Assembly (NCBI GenBank): GCA_019704295.1
Contig: AP024596.1
Span: forward strand, 853,369-917,368
Length of the DNA stretch: 64,000 nucleotides
Direction: 5' to 3'
Source of the DNA: Sulfolobales archaeon HS-7
Lineage (GTDB): Archaea; Thermoproteota; Thermoprotei_A; Sulfolobales; Sulfolobaceae
Shown here: positions 48,601-57,479 of the stretch, one piece after another
How the letters are laid out: every line of letters starts with the position of its first letter
How positions within the stretch are numbered: the first letter of the stretch is position 1
Translations under genes and position numbers: made by a program
The notes under the pieces: generated by a model
What the model was told of the DNA's origin: nothing
The model's input: only the letters and a program-made list of their open reading frames with translations
Databases searched by the model: none

Positions 48601-49075
48601 AATACATTAGTGAAATTCTTCTCCTATTTCCATATCCGTAGAGCAGGATCAGTAAGAACGAACTTACTAGGGATACCTCAAGAAATACGTAAAGCTCAAC
48701 TAAATTGGTAGAGGTTGTTACGTAAATCATTGAAATTGCAAATACTGTGAATAAACCGTAATATGCATTCCATTTTGGCTTTATTTCTAATTCTTTGAAT
48801 CTCTCTTCCATATATCGGGAAGCATAAATTGAAGAGGCAGCCGTTACTAGAACAATAGTTATTATGAATGGAAGGTTCAGGTCATTTACTACGAAACCGA
48901 AGTTACCAATATAGCTCCCTAGAAAGTAATTTTCCAATTCGCCATATTCCAAGATAATTAGTAAGTTGATCGCTATTGATAGTAGGGAAATGACACCTGA
49001 TAACTTCTTATCGTTTATAAAGAAGATTAGCGCACCTAATAATACGGAAGCTATGAATACAAGTAATGCAAGCAT
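45644..49075 (-). CDS. nuoL: Fused NuoM-like and NuoL-like antiporter subunits
   Basis: A 1,143-residue membrane protein made of two complete antiporter-like modules. Residues 1 to about 500 resemble NuoM: Glu in LYVFLEVSLVSSF, Lys in MIKAAMFLFNTWLPYAH, and GLPPTIGLISE. Residues about 505-1143 resemble NuoL: LYSVGYMKEDSVLRRYWG, Glu in LIGWEGTSLASYG, Lys in LSKSAQFPFTQWL, ALIHAATMVNLG, then a C-terminal extension and final helix (IIIFLLLIIFTVVI). No stop or start separates them, and the junction lies in a hydrophobic linker near FIL(P)LIAS. Length and reading frame are continuous. Confidence 0.88.
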   Translation of the reverse strand: MLALLVFIASVLLGALIFFINDKKLSGVISLLSIAINLLIILEYGELENYFLGSYIGNFGFVVNDLNLPFIITIVLVTAASSIYASRYMEERFKELEIKPKWNAYYGLFTVFAISMIYVTTSTNLVELYVFLEVSLVSSFLLILLYGYGNRRRISLMYFIWTHIGTILLLASILTLIFAGPYKNPDIYQRPFQIVQYTTNPILTIAFVLAIIGMMIKAAMFLFNTWLPYAHGEAPTPISVLLSPNTVGLGVFVIILYYFMFPQLNLLAPVFIIWALVTMIYGGIMAFTQGDFKRFLAYSSVSQMGYMMLAASIGFALGLSQNIAILPLAIVASILIYVSHGLGKAILFMSAGASITEIGTRDIERLGGLYLSSPLHSTTSFIGILNLLGLPPTIGLISEILLILSAGELGVRFGEAWFIGIVAAIMIAIGTSSAYLTYLFKRVYGGKKESVSLDKIIAYSIPMLFLAVMSIIFFFVPNLLSPAFNYLVNTVPANSVLPLLVFILPLIASIIALITPKGLNQDIRGYLGFVLNIIAFVISLNMVYQTAFLGRTLTSTLFYLTFQVSPLQAVLASIVSGLASFISLYSVGYMKEDSVLRRYWGFFEFFVASMLSVVIAGNLYLFLIGWEGTSLASYGLISYYLDDNPKNIVGKPEKRVLGIPYISTPTNSGIRAMIFTRLADVGLIAGFGSLLIFSNNTLLYNSQGLLTVGLRELFINPLTHSYWWVIALILFLGGLSKSAQFPFTQWLLTAMTGPTPVSALIHAATMVNLGAFITFLFYPFFIPALGTPELNTFAEVMIGISLFTIFYTSFGALASDEQKVLLAYSTADQISFMILSSSVGLLIASFFGDPTYLYIGILAGVVQFLAHGLYKASLFMNAGSVIHATESRFIGTFKNLYNKIKTVFVLQLIAALNLADIPFLIGYWGHQGVAALANYVSGLFPLIVIAEFLGSIYIMRLVFKTFTWSKGEEIEESHHLHPTMIIAPAILVLTSIGLGVGFYTVLSSLFTKVISLPYSEIASYYYLDPIVIIAVVIGILISLIYTRGIEIGNKLQTLSTALEQGFYLNPVFDRLGYGYHNFSSGLFNSLERRGFDETFNERIPQTAYGLGRAWSRIQDGIIGNYVAVYAIGLIIIFLLLIIFTVVI

Positions 49076-49076
49076 T

Positions 49077-49361
49077 CTATGTCACCTCAAGCTTATTCTT
49101 TAGCCTGTAATATAGTATTACCGCTGCGAATGCAACTACGACCTCCGTTAGGGCCATGCCTATACCGAAAACTCCTAGAATTATAGGAAGGTAAGTTAGC
49201 CCCTCAGCGAACGCAAGCGAAAATATCGCGAGGATTGAACCGTTTAGAATTACTTCAGACGATAATATTATCCTGATTACATTTTTACTATTAAAAACCC
49301 CGTAAAAACCTATCGATACTAAAATAACTGATACCGCGAATCCCAAATATGGGAGGATCAT
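49077..49361 (-). CDS. nuoK: NADH-quinone oxidoreductase-type subunit K
   Basis: A 94-residue, three-helix subunit starting at ATG 49361 ([10 protein letters not shown]), 2 bp after the nuoJ stop. The proton-path glutamates are present: [11 protein letters not shown] (helix 2) and [13 protein letters not shown] (helix 3). The open frame continues to 49442 inside nuoJ, but that extension is polar and unlike NuoK. 1 bp separates it from the M-L fusion gene. Confidence 0.9.
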   Translation of the reverse strand: MILPYLGFAVSVILVSIGFYGVFNSKNVIRIILSSEVILNGSILAIFSLAFAEGLTYLPIILGVFGIGMALTEVVVAFAAVILYYRLKNKLEVT

Positions 49362-49363
49362 TT

Positions 49364-49858
49364 TTAGTTCCTCCTGGCGAGTGTAATAGCTTCGATAAGA
49401 GTAGCAGCTAATGCTGTTATCAGTATTAAGGTAGGGAACCAATATTCTCCCACTATTATGTCAGCTAATCTGGTTAAATTAAGCGCTGAGGGGGTAGTTA
49501 ATAAAGGTGGAGATGTTATGAGCATAGTCCCAAGTAGAAACGCGCCGATTAATACGGAAATTGGAATAGACCATTTTGCGATCTCTCCTTTAATTTCTAG
49601 GTTCTTGAAAAGTACGAATGATATTACTAGGAATGATACGGTAGCTCCTACATATAGCAAAAGGTGAATAGCAGAGTATAATGCAAATGCCGCTGGATCT
49701 AAATCCGCTATTAATATAGCGGTTGATATACCTAAGATGATCAGAGAGTAGGCAGCGTAGATCAGGTATTTAGTATTAGTAATAGTTAGAGAAGTTATCA
49801 TTGCAACTACGGAAAAGATGATGAAGATTCCTAGCTCAATCTCAGTCGTCAGGCTCAT
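49364..49858 (-). CDS. nuoJ: NADH-quinone oxidoreductase-type subunit J
   Basis: A 164-residue, five-helix subunit. [15 protein letters not shown] in helix 2 and [30 protein letters not shown] helix 3 (residues about 60-83, Tyr and the pi-bulge zone) are recognisable. It overlaps the nuoI stop by 17 bp. Confidence 0.85.
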   Translation of the reverse strand: MSLTTEIELGIFIIFSVVAMITSLTITNTKYLIYAAYSLIILGISTAILIADLDPAAFALYSAIHLLLYVGATVSFLVISFVLFKNLEIKGEIAKWSIPISVLIGAFLLGTMLITSPPLLTTPSALNLTRLADIIVGEYWFPTLILITALAATLIEAITLARRN

Positions 49859-50336
49859 AAACTATCCCCTTCTTCTCGTCGATCTTTGCCCTCACTTTCC
49901 TAACGGGTTTATCCATAGTCGGCGGCTGGTCAAAATCCTGACTAAATTTGTCAGGGTCAAAGATGAGTTCTCTTCTATTAGTAAAGGCTGCATCGTGTAC
50001 CCCAGTTTCCTTTAGCGCATCAACTGGACAAATATCAACACAAAAGCCGCAAAATACGCATCTACCGTAATTTATCATTGGAAGTTTTTTACCTTCTTCA
50101 GTAACCATTTTCATAGCGTCTGCAGGACATACCATTGCGCACAAAGTGCATCCAATACATACATCCTTATACAGTCTGATCATTCCTCTATATCCTGTTG
50201 GAAGCACCATACTTTCCTCTGGATACATTAGAGTTATTCTAGTTGGTTTAACAAGGTATTTTAGACCTGTCCCTATAGCCTCTAAGTGTTGACCTAGAAG
50301 TTTGAATGGGTTCTCCTTTTTAGGATATTCCTTCAT
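49842..50336 (-). CDS. nuoI: NADH-quinone oxidoreductase-type subunit I (8Fe ferredoxin)
   Basis: A 164-residue peripheral-arm ferredoxin subunit. Cluster ligands are Cys60/63/66/70 ([11 protein letters not shown]) and Cys93/96/99/103 ([11 protein letters not shown]). I start at ATG 50336 (MKEYPKKE), which overlaps the nuoH stop as ATGA; an upstream open frame to 50531 lies inside nuoH and is not conserved-looking. Compared with bacterial NuoI it has a charged C-terminal extension ([18 protein letters not shown]). Confidence 0.93.
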   Translation of the reverse strand: MKEYPKKENPFKLLGQHLEAIGTGLKYLVKPTRITLMYPEESMVLPTGYRGMIRLYKDVCIGCTLCAMVCPADAMKMVTEEGKKLPMINYGRCVFCGFCVDICPVDALKETGVHDAAFTNRRELIFDPDKFSQDFDQPPTMDKPVRKVRAKIDEKKGIVYEPDD

Positions 50337-51385
50337 AGAAAAATCCCTCCTATCATGCCTATTATTAGTGCCAGTAAAGCAGCTGGGAAGAAGTACTTCC
50401 AGCCACCCCTTAAGATTTGGTCTATTCGGTATCTCCCGTACACACTTCTCATGAACACTGAGAAAAATAAAATGATTAACGCCTTGATCACTGTTAATAT
50501 GGCGCCAGGTATTCCCATTAATGGGAGCCACCCGCCTAGGAAAACAGTGGCAAAAACCAAAGAGTATACAAACGTAAGTAAGTACGGGCCTGCCATGGAT
50601 AGTACGAAGAGTAAACCTGAATACTCTGTAAACGCCCCAGTGACCAGTTCGGTATCAGCCTCAGCAACGTCAAAAGGAAATCTTGCAGTGCCCATCAAAA
50701 GCGCCACGAAGAAAACAAACGCTGCGATGGGATTCGCTATTATTCCAGGAACCCCAGTCTTTACAATAGATGCTATATCTAACGTGTGATACTCTATCCC
50801 CATGCTAATTAGTGCGATGATTATTAAAGTATCGTAAGCTACAGTAAGTATTCCCTCTCTAATAGCCGATATAAGTGAAAATCTATTATTACTAGCCCAT
50901 GCTGTCATAACTGTTAAGATTGGCACGACAGAGGCCACTGCTATAATAAAAAGCAGACTATATGGAGTAATTATAGGTTGATATAACGAAATACCTGCGA
51001 ATTTGTCGAAGAAAAAGCGATAATACGGAGACGTTATTGAACCAGACGAGGGAATTTGAGAAACTGGAATAAACGCCATTGGTAGGAATGCAAAAGCGGT
51101 AATAAGTATTGGACCTAATATGAAGAACTCTCTTATCGAATTAGACGGAACTATTATCTCAGCTAAACCGAATTTTATCGCGTCTGCGATTAACTGGAAA
51201 TATCCTCCTATTCTTTTTGAGGCGTAATATGGTCCGAATCTCATTTGTATCTTAGCGGCTATTTTCCTTTCAGCCCAAATTGCGGTCAGTAATGTTATTA
51301 AAGAAAAAATTAAACCTGGGAATACGATCATAATAAAAAATGAAGGATAAAATAAATAATAAATAAAGGAAGAAATCACACTCAT
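50333..51385 (-). CDS. nuoH: NADH-quinone oxidoreductase-type subunit H
   Basis: A 350-residue, eight-helix subunit lining the quinone chamber. [24 protein letters not shown] and [23 protein letters not shown] are the two most diagnostic blocks, with the conserved acidic residues of the E-channel present. It shares the A of its ATG with the nuoD stop region (1-bp overlap). Confidence 0.94.
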   Translation of the reverse strand: MSVISSFIYYLFYPSFFIMIVFPGLIFSLITLLTAIWAERKIAAKIQMRFGPYYASKRIGGYFQLIADAIKFGLAEIIVPSNSIREFFILGPILITAFAFLPMAFIPVSQIPSSGSITSPYYRFFFDKFAGISLYQPIITPYSLLFIIAVASVVPILTVMTAWASNNRFSLISAIREGILTVAYDTLIIIALISMGIEYHTLDIASIVKTGVPGIIANPIAAFVFFVALLMGTARFPFDVAEADTELVTGAFTEYSGLLFVLSMAGPYLLTFVYSLVFATVFLGGWLPLMGIPGAILTVIKALIILFFSVFMRSVYGRYRIDQILRGGWKYFFPAALLALIIGMIGGIFL

Positions 51386-52599
51386 TATCGATCAGCCTCT
51401 GGTGGAAAATAATCTAAAGAACCGTAAATCGTTACGAGATCTGCATATCTAGAACCCTTAGCTAATTCCCTGAACACTTTGATAAGTCTGTATGACGGAG
51501 TTATCATTCTAAGTCTGTATGGTTTAGCCGTGCCGTCACTAATAACGTAAAACGCCAGTTCTCCTCTACCTGCTTCCACTCTAGCGAAAGCCTCTCCTTT
51601 TGGAGGTCTGAATGACGCATAATATCCAGGCATAACTATCCTGTGTTGTCCCTCCCACCATTTCTTCAATCTGATAGGAGGTATTTGCTTGAAGAATCTG
51701 TCGCTTAGTATATTTCCCTGAGGTATTTCACGCATTATCTGTTCCAACATTTTCATACTTTGTTCTATTTCTTCAATTCTTACTAATGTCCTAGCATAGG
51801 CATCTCCCTCCTTGTATACAGGTATTTCAAAATCTAGCTTATCATAAGCAGCATAGGGTTCAGCCTTTCTTACGTCAAATGCAACTCCAGAGGCCCTTAA
51901 GTTAGGTCCAACCGCTCCCCATCTTATAGCATTCTCCTTGGTCATAACGCCTACGTTTTGAGTTCTGGCTTTGATATTTGGATTATTTACGAATATTCCC
52001 TTCCAGTCATTGAGTTTTCTTCTTGTATACTTTATTGCTTTTTCTGTCATTTCCATTATTACTGGGGTTATATCCCTTCTTACTCCTCCTGGTAGAATAT
52101 ATGAATTCGTTACCCTAGCTCCAGTTAGGGCTTGCAATATTTCGACCCATACTTCTCTGTCCCCAAAGCCCCACATAAAGGCGGTAGAGTGTCCCATGAA
52201 TACCCCGAAGATTCCCATCCCATACAAATGACTGGCTATTCTATTAACCTCAGCCGCAAAGCTTCTCAAATAAAGAGCCCTCGGAGGTACGTCAACGTTA
52301 AGTATCTTTTCAACCGCCATTATGTAAGCCATATTCATATGGATTGAATCTAGTATGGCGGGTCTTTCAATAAGAGGGATCAAGTGGATGTAATTCCTAT
52401 TCTCTGATAGTTTTTCTACCGATCTATGAACATAGCCGACGTCAAGATCTACGTCTTCAATGATATCCCCGTTAAGTCTTACAAATATTCTCATGTGACC
52501 TGAGCCGGGATGTTGAGGACCTACGTTAAGTTCTCCCTCGACTGGAACTATTTCGACCTCTAATCCTCCTTTAAGTATCTTTTCAACCTCTTCTGTCAA
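51385..52599 (-). CDS. nuoD: NADH-quinone oxidoreductase-type subunit D (49 kDa-like)
   Basis: A 404-residue hydrogenase-derived subunit forming the quinone pocket. Key blocks are [14 protein letters not shown] with the quinone-site His, [50 protein letters not shown], and the C-terminal STYRLIKVF-type segment ending in [13 protein letters not shown]. The N-terminal HG.. pattern is altered (HPGSGH rather than HPAAHG). It overlaps nuoC by 17 bp. Confidence 0.94.
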   Translation of the reverse strand: MTEEVEKILKGGLEVEIVPVEGELNVGPQHPGSGHMRIFVRLNGDIIEDVDLDVGYVHRSVEKLSENRNYIHLIPLIERPAILDSIHMNMAYIMAVEKILNVDVPPRALYLRSFAAEVNRIASHLYGMGIFGVFMGHSTAFMWGFGDREVWVEILQALTGARVTNSYILPGGVRRDITPVIMEMTEKAIKYTRRKLNDWKGIFVNNPNIKARTQNVGVMTKENAIRWGAVGPNLRASGVAFDVRKAEPYAAYDKLDFEIPVYKEGDAYARTLVRIEEIEQSMKMLEQIMREIPQGNILSDRFFKQIPPIRLKKWWEGQHRIVMPGYYASFRPPKGEAFARVEAGRGELAFYVISDGTAKPYRLRMITPSYRLIKVFRELAKGSRYADLVTIYGSLDYFPPEADR

Positions 52600-53068
52600 C
52601 GAAGATCCCCTCGGTCTTAATTTTGAAACTCTTTCTTAACGGATATACCCCGTCGAAGTCTTCTGGAAGGAAGAAAAGTCTCAATTCATCATGCCCTTTA
52701 AATATTATTCCATAATCCTCGAAAGTTTCTCGTTCTGCAGTCCATGCGCTAGGCCAGATAGAAATAAGGGAGTCGATTACAGGTTCCTTATAAGTTACAT
52801 ACGTTTTCAGGGTCAAAACTATGTTCATTTTCCCCTCCTCATAAGAGGAAATGTGGTAAACCACTCCTAGCTTTTCTTGCTCAGGGTAGTCTACACCACT
52901 CACTGAGATCACGTGATCAAAGCCAGAGTTCTGTAGGAGTTTAGCAAGGTCCTTTATCTTAGAGGGCTCAGTGAGCTCAATTGAGTACCTATTTGTTCCG
53001 TCAGCCTTTATTTGGATATTATTTATTTTTCTTTGAATTTCTTGTATGAAATCAGGAACTGAGGACAT
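52583..53068 (-). CDS. nuoC: NADH-quinone oxidoreductase-type subunit C (30 kDa-like)
   Basis: A 161-residue subunit of the peripheral arm. The conserved blocks [30 protein letters not shown] (about 108-131) and [12 protein letters not shown] are present. It overlaps nuoA by 17 bp, leaving no room for nuoB, which usually sits between nuoA and nuoC. Confidence 0.9.
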   Translation of the reverse strand: MSSVPDFIQEIQRKINNIQIKADGTNRYSIELTEPSKIKDLAKLLQNSGFDHVISVSGVDYPEQEKLGVVYHISSYEEGKMNIVLTLKTYVTYKEPVIDSLISIWPSAWTAERETFEDYGIIFKGHDELRLFFLPEDFDGVYPLRKSFKIKTEGIFVDRRG

Positions 53069-53468
53069 TATACTCCCTCCTGAATACCCATTGATAAAGA
53101 GTATCTACTTGTTTTATACAGTAATAAATAGTAGGATATAGTATGGCTATAGTTGCAACGATTATTAAATAGAATTTTGCTAGTATTTGACTAGTAGCGT
53201 AAACAATTGGGGAAATGAGGAATAAAATAGTTAAAATTGGTTCAATGCTAGTGTAAATCAGCAGATATCCGTAATACTGCAGGGGATACCACATTCTACC
53301 CTCTCCTGTTGGTATATTTCCCGCTTCGAAACGATCAAGTTTTACTGGGCTCGGATCCCCTTTAAGTGAATCAGAGAGGAACTTGTAGCCTGTAAGACCT
53401 ATAGCAAGGATCAATATGAAGGGTAAACCTAAAGCTAGTATAGGCTGCGTTAATGACATCAAGTTCAT
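53052..53468 (-). CDS. nuoA: NADH-quinone oxidoreductase-type subunit A
   Basis: A 138-residue, three-helix subunit. DRFEAGNIPTGEGRMWYPLQYYGYLLIY corresponds to the conserved loop after helix 1 (E.G..P.G....F.VQYY) at about residues 45-72. First gene of the cluster, followed by C-D-H-I-J-K-(M-L)-N-ino1. An A/T-rich promoter region separates it from tRNA-Asn. Confidence 0.88.
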   Translation of the reverse strand: MNLMSLTQPILALGLPFILILAIGLTGYKFLSDSLKGDPSPVKLDRFEAGNIPTGEGRMWYPLQYYGYLLIYTSIEPILTILFLISPIVYATSQILAKFYLIIVATIAILYPTIYYCIKQVDTLYQWVFRREYNVLSS

Positions 53469-53624
53469 TTAACGCCAAGTACGTATTTATACCTTTGTAT
53501 TAATATGTTAATTGTTTATACAGGAAATACGATGTTCATTAGGAATAATCTTTAGCAATTTGTGAAATAAAATCAAGTTATATTGCTGACTTCTTCCTGT
53601 GTATTTACCCATATGATAGTAATG

Positions 53625-53699
53625 CGCCGCGAGGAGGACTCGAACCTCCGACCACAGGGTTAACAGCCCTGCGCTCTGCCAGAACTGAGCTATCGCGGC
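53625..53699 (-). tRNA. tRNA-Asn (anticodon GTT)
   Basis: A 75-nt cloverleaf on the minus strand: acceptor GCCGCGA/TCGCGGC, D-arm AGCTC, anticodon stem CAGGG/CCCTG with loop CTGTTAA giving GTT, and T-arm GGTTCGAGT. No intron and no encoded CCA. A TATA-like ATTTAAGG lies about 31 bp upstream on the minus strand. Confidence 0.95.
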
Positions 53700-53734
53700 A
53701 CTACTAAATATTAAACTCCTTACCCCTTAAATGT

Positions 53735-54252
53735 TTTCCTCTCCTATAACTTTCATCAATTCTAGGGAACCTGAAATATTTAACAGAAAGCAATCGTATA
53801 CTAGAATTTTATGAAGCTTATTCAAATGGGTACTAACTTAAGTTGCGTAAAGCTCAGAGATAGTACTCCTTCTTTTGTGGACCCTGTATACTTGCGGGAT
53901 TTTAGGAGATGACTAGGCTTAACCTAGGAGGAGGTAAGTCTCTCTGTCTTTAATACGGGTAAGTTGTGGACCTCCTCTGGGGAAGTCCTCCCTATATTTG
54001 AAAACGGAAACTATGTTAATGATACTGTCTACAGGGTAGGTATCGTTACAACTCCTAAAGGAGGGTAAGTGTAATATTCATCTCCTCTAATTAAAGGGTA
54101 ATACAGAGTAGGATTAACATGAAGTTTAACGCTTGATTGACAGGCCTTTGTGTCTGCGAAACCCCTACGGTCAATAGGGTGATGTAGAGTGAAGGCTAAT
54201 CCAAAAGGACAGTTCGCTCGCTGGGAAGAAGTAGATATCCGACAATCACTAA
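53735..54252. other. Gene-free relic DNA between tRNA-Asn and gltX
   Basis: About 520 bp with no long frame. A 33-codon ORF begins at 53812 (MKLIQMGTNLSCVKL) and soon stops; several G/C-rich hairpin-capable stretches occur (AGGAGGAGGTAAG near 53929, GGACCTCCTCTGGGG near 53967). The composition resembles other mobile-element scars in this window, but I found no matching copy. Confidence 0.35.
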
Positions 54253-55968
54253 CTATTCATGAGCGTAAATTAACGATACCCTATGGCCATCTTTTTCGTT
54301 ATCTATTTGGTCTACTCGTGAAAAACCAAATCTTATGAGCTGAATAATTTCATCAGTATGTAGATTACCTAAGTACCTCTCTCCCCTGCCCCAAATTCTC
54401 TTCATATCATGCTGGGGCAGGATCACTTCTACTTCGATTGACTCCTCCTTTTTCACCCACTGTATTATTTGAAGTTGTTTGGTTTTCGCTTCATTAATAG
54501 AGTAGGAATCACATATAAATGAATCCTTTGTAAACTTCCCGTTACATAGTTCCATGAGTCTCACCTTTCTCCCATCCTCATAGTCCTCCTTGTTCACAAG
54601 TATTAAGTCTCCAGTATTCACTTCAATAACTCTGTATTCCTCAATATATGGATTTAGTTGTGCTTTCACTGTAACTGGCCTACCCATGTACTTTAGAACG
54701 GGCGCTTCATTGGGATGTTGATCTTTTACGAACATAAGCCTCTTAGCAATTCTGTCCGCCTTCTTTCTATTTAGAGCGGCAACGTTCTGAAAACTTATTG
54801 TTGCGTCAGAAACCTTTAGTCCCACGTCTATAATTATCTCCCATATTGTGTCCCTTAATATCCCTCTCCTCCTTAATCCTGCTATAGTAGGAAGACGTGG
54901 ATCCGTTCTATCAGTTCCCTTTTCAATAAGGGATTTTATCTTTGACTTGCTCATCATAAATCCCTCTAACTTTAATCGACCAAACTGTGTGACAGAGGGT
55001 TCCTCCCATCCCATGTATTTGAAAATCCACCTTTGCTTTTTAGTGTTGGATTCGTGTTCCTTAGCCCTAAGGATATGGGTTACACCGAAATCGTGATCGT
55101 CTATAGGCGAGGCAAAGTTATACGTAGGCCATATAATGTACTTACTTCCTACTAATGGATGAGGATTTTTTGACGTATCAACAATTCTTAACATTACCCA
55201 ATCTATCTGGGAAGGATCTGGATTATTGATATCCGTCTTGATCCTGACTACTGCCTCACCCTCTGAATAACTACCACTTAGCATTTTGTCCCATAATTCT
55301 AGGTTACTTTCTGGCGAGTAGCTCCTAGTTAACGGGAACTGTCTCCCATCTCTTAACCGTTTAAATTCGTCTTTACTTACGTCTACGTAAGCCTGTCCAG
55401 CAGCGATAAGTTGTCGTGTAACTTCATAATATCTCTCTAATCTTCTTGAGGCGATTACGGGTTCACCGTGCCAGTTAATACCCAGCCATTTGAGATCTTC
55501 CTCAATCCACTGATATGCCTCTTTAACGGGTTTCTTTACCTTAGGATCAGTGTCATCAAAACGTAATATGAATTTTCCGTGGTAAATTCTAGCGTACTCA
55601 AAAGATAATATTGCCGATCTAGCATTACCAAGGTGGATAGGCCCGTCTGGATTAGGAGCAAATCTAGTAACAACTTCATCTTTTACATTGGGTAGATCTG
55701 GAAGTTCTTTCTTTTGTTCAACTTTCCTTTTCTCAGTATCTTCCTCTGGAAACTCTAAAGTAAAAACCCTCTTTTGTTCCTCCAACGGGATCGAATTTAC
55801 AGTATCTGTAACCTTTTTTACGATATTAACCACTTCTTTTGCCTTTGAACGAAGTTCTGGTCTTTCTGCAAATATCTTACTTACAACAGCATTTAGCTCA
55901 GCCTTACCATCATGCTCTATCGCGTTAATAAGTGCATATTTACGCGCTATTTTTTCTACGTCTTCCAT
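54253..55968 (-). CDS. gltX: Glutamyl-tRNA synthetase (archaeal/eukaryotic type)
   Basis: A 571-residue class I synthetase. A long N-terminal extension (about 1-95, charged, ending KKELPDLPNV) precedes the catalytic core with RFAPNPDGPIHLGNARSA (HIGH-like), RFDDTDPK, and the KMSKS-like MSKSK in LEGFMMSKSKIKSL. The C-terminal half has the all-beta anticodon-binding barrel of the GlnRS-like group. Archaeal enzymes of this type are often non-discriminating and also charge tRNA-Gln for GatDE or GatCAB transamidation; this is known of the group, not shown here. Confidence 0.94.
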   Translation of the reverse strand: MEDVEKIARKYALINAIEHDGKAELNAVVSKIFAERPELRSKAKEVVNIVKKVTDTVNSIPLEEQKRVFTLEFPEEDTEKRKVEQKKELPDLPNVKDEVVTRFAPNPDGPIHLGNARSAILSFEYARIYHGKFILRFDDTDPKVKKPVKEAYQWIEEDLKWLGINWHGEPVIASRRLERYYEVTRQLIAAGQAYVDVSKDEFKRLRDGRQFPLTRSYSPESNLELWDKMLSGSYSEGEAVVRIKTDINNPDPSQIDWVMLRIVDTSKNPHPLVGSKYIIWPTYNFASPIDDHDFGVTHILRAKEHESNTKKQRWIFKYMGWEEPSVTQFGRLKLEGFMMSKSKIKSLIEKGTDRTDPRLPTIAGLRRRGILRDTIWEIIIDVGLKVSDATISFQNVAALNRKKADRIAKRLMFVKDQHPNEAPVLKYMGRPVTVKAQLNPYIEEYRVIEVNTGDLILVNKEDYEDGRKVRLMELCNGKFTKDSFICDSYSINEAKTKQLQIIQWVKKEESIEVEVILPQHDMKRIWGRGERYLGNLHTDEIIQLIRFGFSRVDQIDNEKDGHRVSLIYAHE

Positions 55969-55984
55969 ACTTAACAGCCACTTT

Positions 55985-56477
55985 ATAAATTCTTACGATT
56001 CTGCATTTTTATTGTCATCGCCATGGTAAAGTTTTACGTTGTTATTAGATCTCTTTCGTCGTCCTAGGAAAGAATTTCCCTTCTCTTAGGGAAACGAGAG
56101 GAAGTATCACAAGACATTCTCTAGTTTTACGTGACCAATGTTAATTCCTATCATGACAGTCTAACTGGAAATAGAATTAATGAATCACCTACGTAAGATA
56201 TGCTGAAATCCCTGAAATTCAGGAAAAAACATTGCGTCACTTTAATATTACGGTTCTACGGGATATTAAACCCGTGAGTTCCCCATCTTTTTACGAATGG
56301 AGTTTCGGGGAATCTCCATGACTTTATTCATAGGGGCCATTTTGACGTTGCCAATTCACGTTAACAATGCATAGTAAACTTTTGAGAGATTTATGGGCAT
56401 TAAATGGTACCAAATACACGAAATCGGCGACTTGTCCTAAATTTTTGTCCATTAACGGATATTTAATACTTTATGAA
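55985..56477. other. Gene-free stretch upstream of gltX
   Basis: About 490 bp with closed frames. Around 56040-56110 there is a degenerate palindrome-rich patch (CCTAGGAAAG..CTCTTAGGG). The most structured portion is the double hairpin listed separately at 56258-56316. The remainder shows nothing I can name. Confidence 0.35.
56258..56316. repeat. Two consecutive hairpins
   Basis: ACGGG-8 nt-CCCGT (56258-56275) is followed at once by GAGTTCCCC-22 nt-GGGGAATCTC (56276-56316, six paired G/C-A/T bases, a bulge, then GAG/CTC). Back-to-back hairpins of this form resemble the ends of IS200/IS605-type elements, but no tnpA or tnpB remnant is evident, so it may also be a transcript-end structure. Confidence 0.4.
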
Positions 56478-56553
56478 TGGGGCCGCAGGGATTTGAACCC
56501 TGGACCTCCAGGGCCCAAGCCTGGCGTCCTGGTCCTGGCTAGACGACGGCCCC
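56478..56553 (-). tRNA. tRNA-Pro (anticodon TGG)
   Basis: A 76-nt cloverleaf on the minus strand: acceptor GGGGCCG/CGGCCCC, anticodon stem CCAGG/CCTGG with loop CTTGGGC giving TGG, and T-arm GGTTCAAAT. No intron, no encoded CCA; discriminator A. Confidence 0.95.
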
Positions 56554-56577
56554 ACTTCCTAAACTATTATACCTATT

Positions 56578-56586
56578 AATTTTAAA
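56578..56586 (-). promoter_or_regulatory. Predicted TATA box for tRNA-Pro
   Basis: The minus strand reads TTTAAAATT centred about 29 bp upstream of the tRNA-Pro 5' end, the expected archaeal spacing. Confidence 0.45.
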
Positions 56587-56589
56587 CCT

Positions 56590-56927
56590 TACCCATAAAA
56601 TCATTTACCACCAATGCAGAAATAAGGAACCCTATTCCACAAGATAGGACGATTCACAAATAAATAATGACAATACTTTCCTGTAATGAGGACACAATTT
56701 GTGAATTTCAATTTCAACAAGGTAACTTGGATATCTGTTAATGATGTAAAATTGCGAGGGTGCAATATTTAGGTATAGATACTTACTCCTTTTAGCTTAT
56801 GTGATCCCTTAATGTCTTTCCGTAACTACGTCCGACCGTCACCTTTATAATTACTATTGATACTAGACTTATGACTAAAAATTCAAATAGTAAAAGAAAC
56901 CTTAACAATCATCTTTCATGAAAAAAG
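56590..56927. other. Gene-free spacer
   Basis: About 340 bp of A/T-rich sequence between the tRNA-Pro promoter and the DUF2175 gene. No frame longer than a few dozen codons, no C/D box pair (an AATGATG near 56741 has no matching CTGA), and no repeat partner seen. Confidence 0.35.
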
Positions 56928-57251
56928 TTAAATATATTTCTCAACTAAACGTGTAAATAGAGCGGCGTTTTTCTCAGCGTCCTTTTCAGCCTGTTCTAGG
57001 TACTTCTTGATCTCCTCGTCCTTGATTAACCCTAACCTTTGTTTGTAATTCACGATTCCATTTAGCTCTTCCTCTAAACTATTGAGAATTGCCTTCAAAT
57101 GTTCAGCATCAGCCTTTCCCGAAGCCTCTGCCTTTCTTTTTAAGCATGAGAAATGAACTACCGCCTTATTTGATAGGTAAGTAAATAGTTCGTCCCAAGC
57201 TATCTGTTCATTACATATATCGCATTTCCACTTAGTGTATGCTTTACTCAT
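56928..57251 (-). CDS. DUF2175 zinc-binding archaeal protein
   Basis: A 107-residue protein of the DUF2175 family. The N-terminal half has a treble-clef-like zinc site, Cys10-x2-Cys13 (CDIC) and His33-x2-Cys36 (HFSC); the C-terminal half is a charged helical hairpin (EHLKAILNSLEEELNGIV, then EIKKYLEQAEKDAEKNAA). No function is established for the family; a small nucleic acid- or protein-binding adaptor is plausible. Stand-alone gene. Confidence 0.75.
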   Translation of the reverse strand: MSKAYTKWKCDICNEQIAWDELFTYLSNKAVVHFSCLKRKAEASGKADAEHLKAILNSLEEELNGIVNYKQRLGLIKDEEIKKYLEQAEKDAEKNAALFTRLVEKYI

Positions 57252-57479
57252 AACTATTTTAAGATAACTAATAACCTTTAAGCTTTCTTTTTACAAGCAT
57301 CGTCTTCCTTATATCCAATCATAGGATAGTGAGATAAACTTTTATTTAGCTATAAAATACGTTGGTCTCACCTATAAGGATCCTCATAAGGGTAAAAGTA
57401 GTGTTAATCACATTATGTTTTTAAAAATAACTAGAGAAAATACGCTAAACACTTCTGAAATGCAAATGATAGGACTATG

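Noticed and set aside
56736..56760. AATGATG as a box C of another C/D sRNA.
   Set aside because: No CTGA occurs at suitable spacing downstream.
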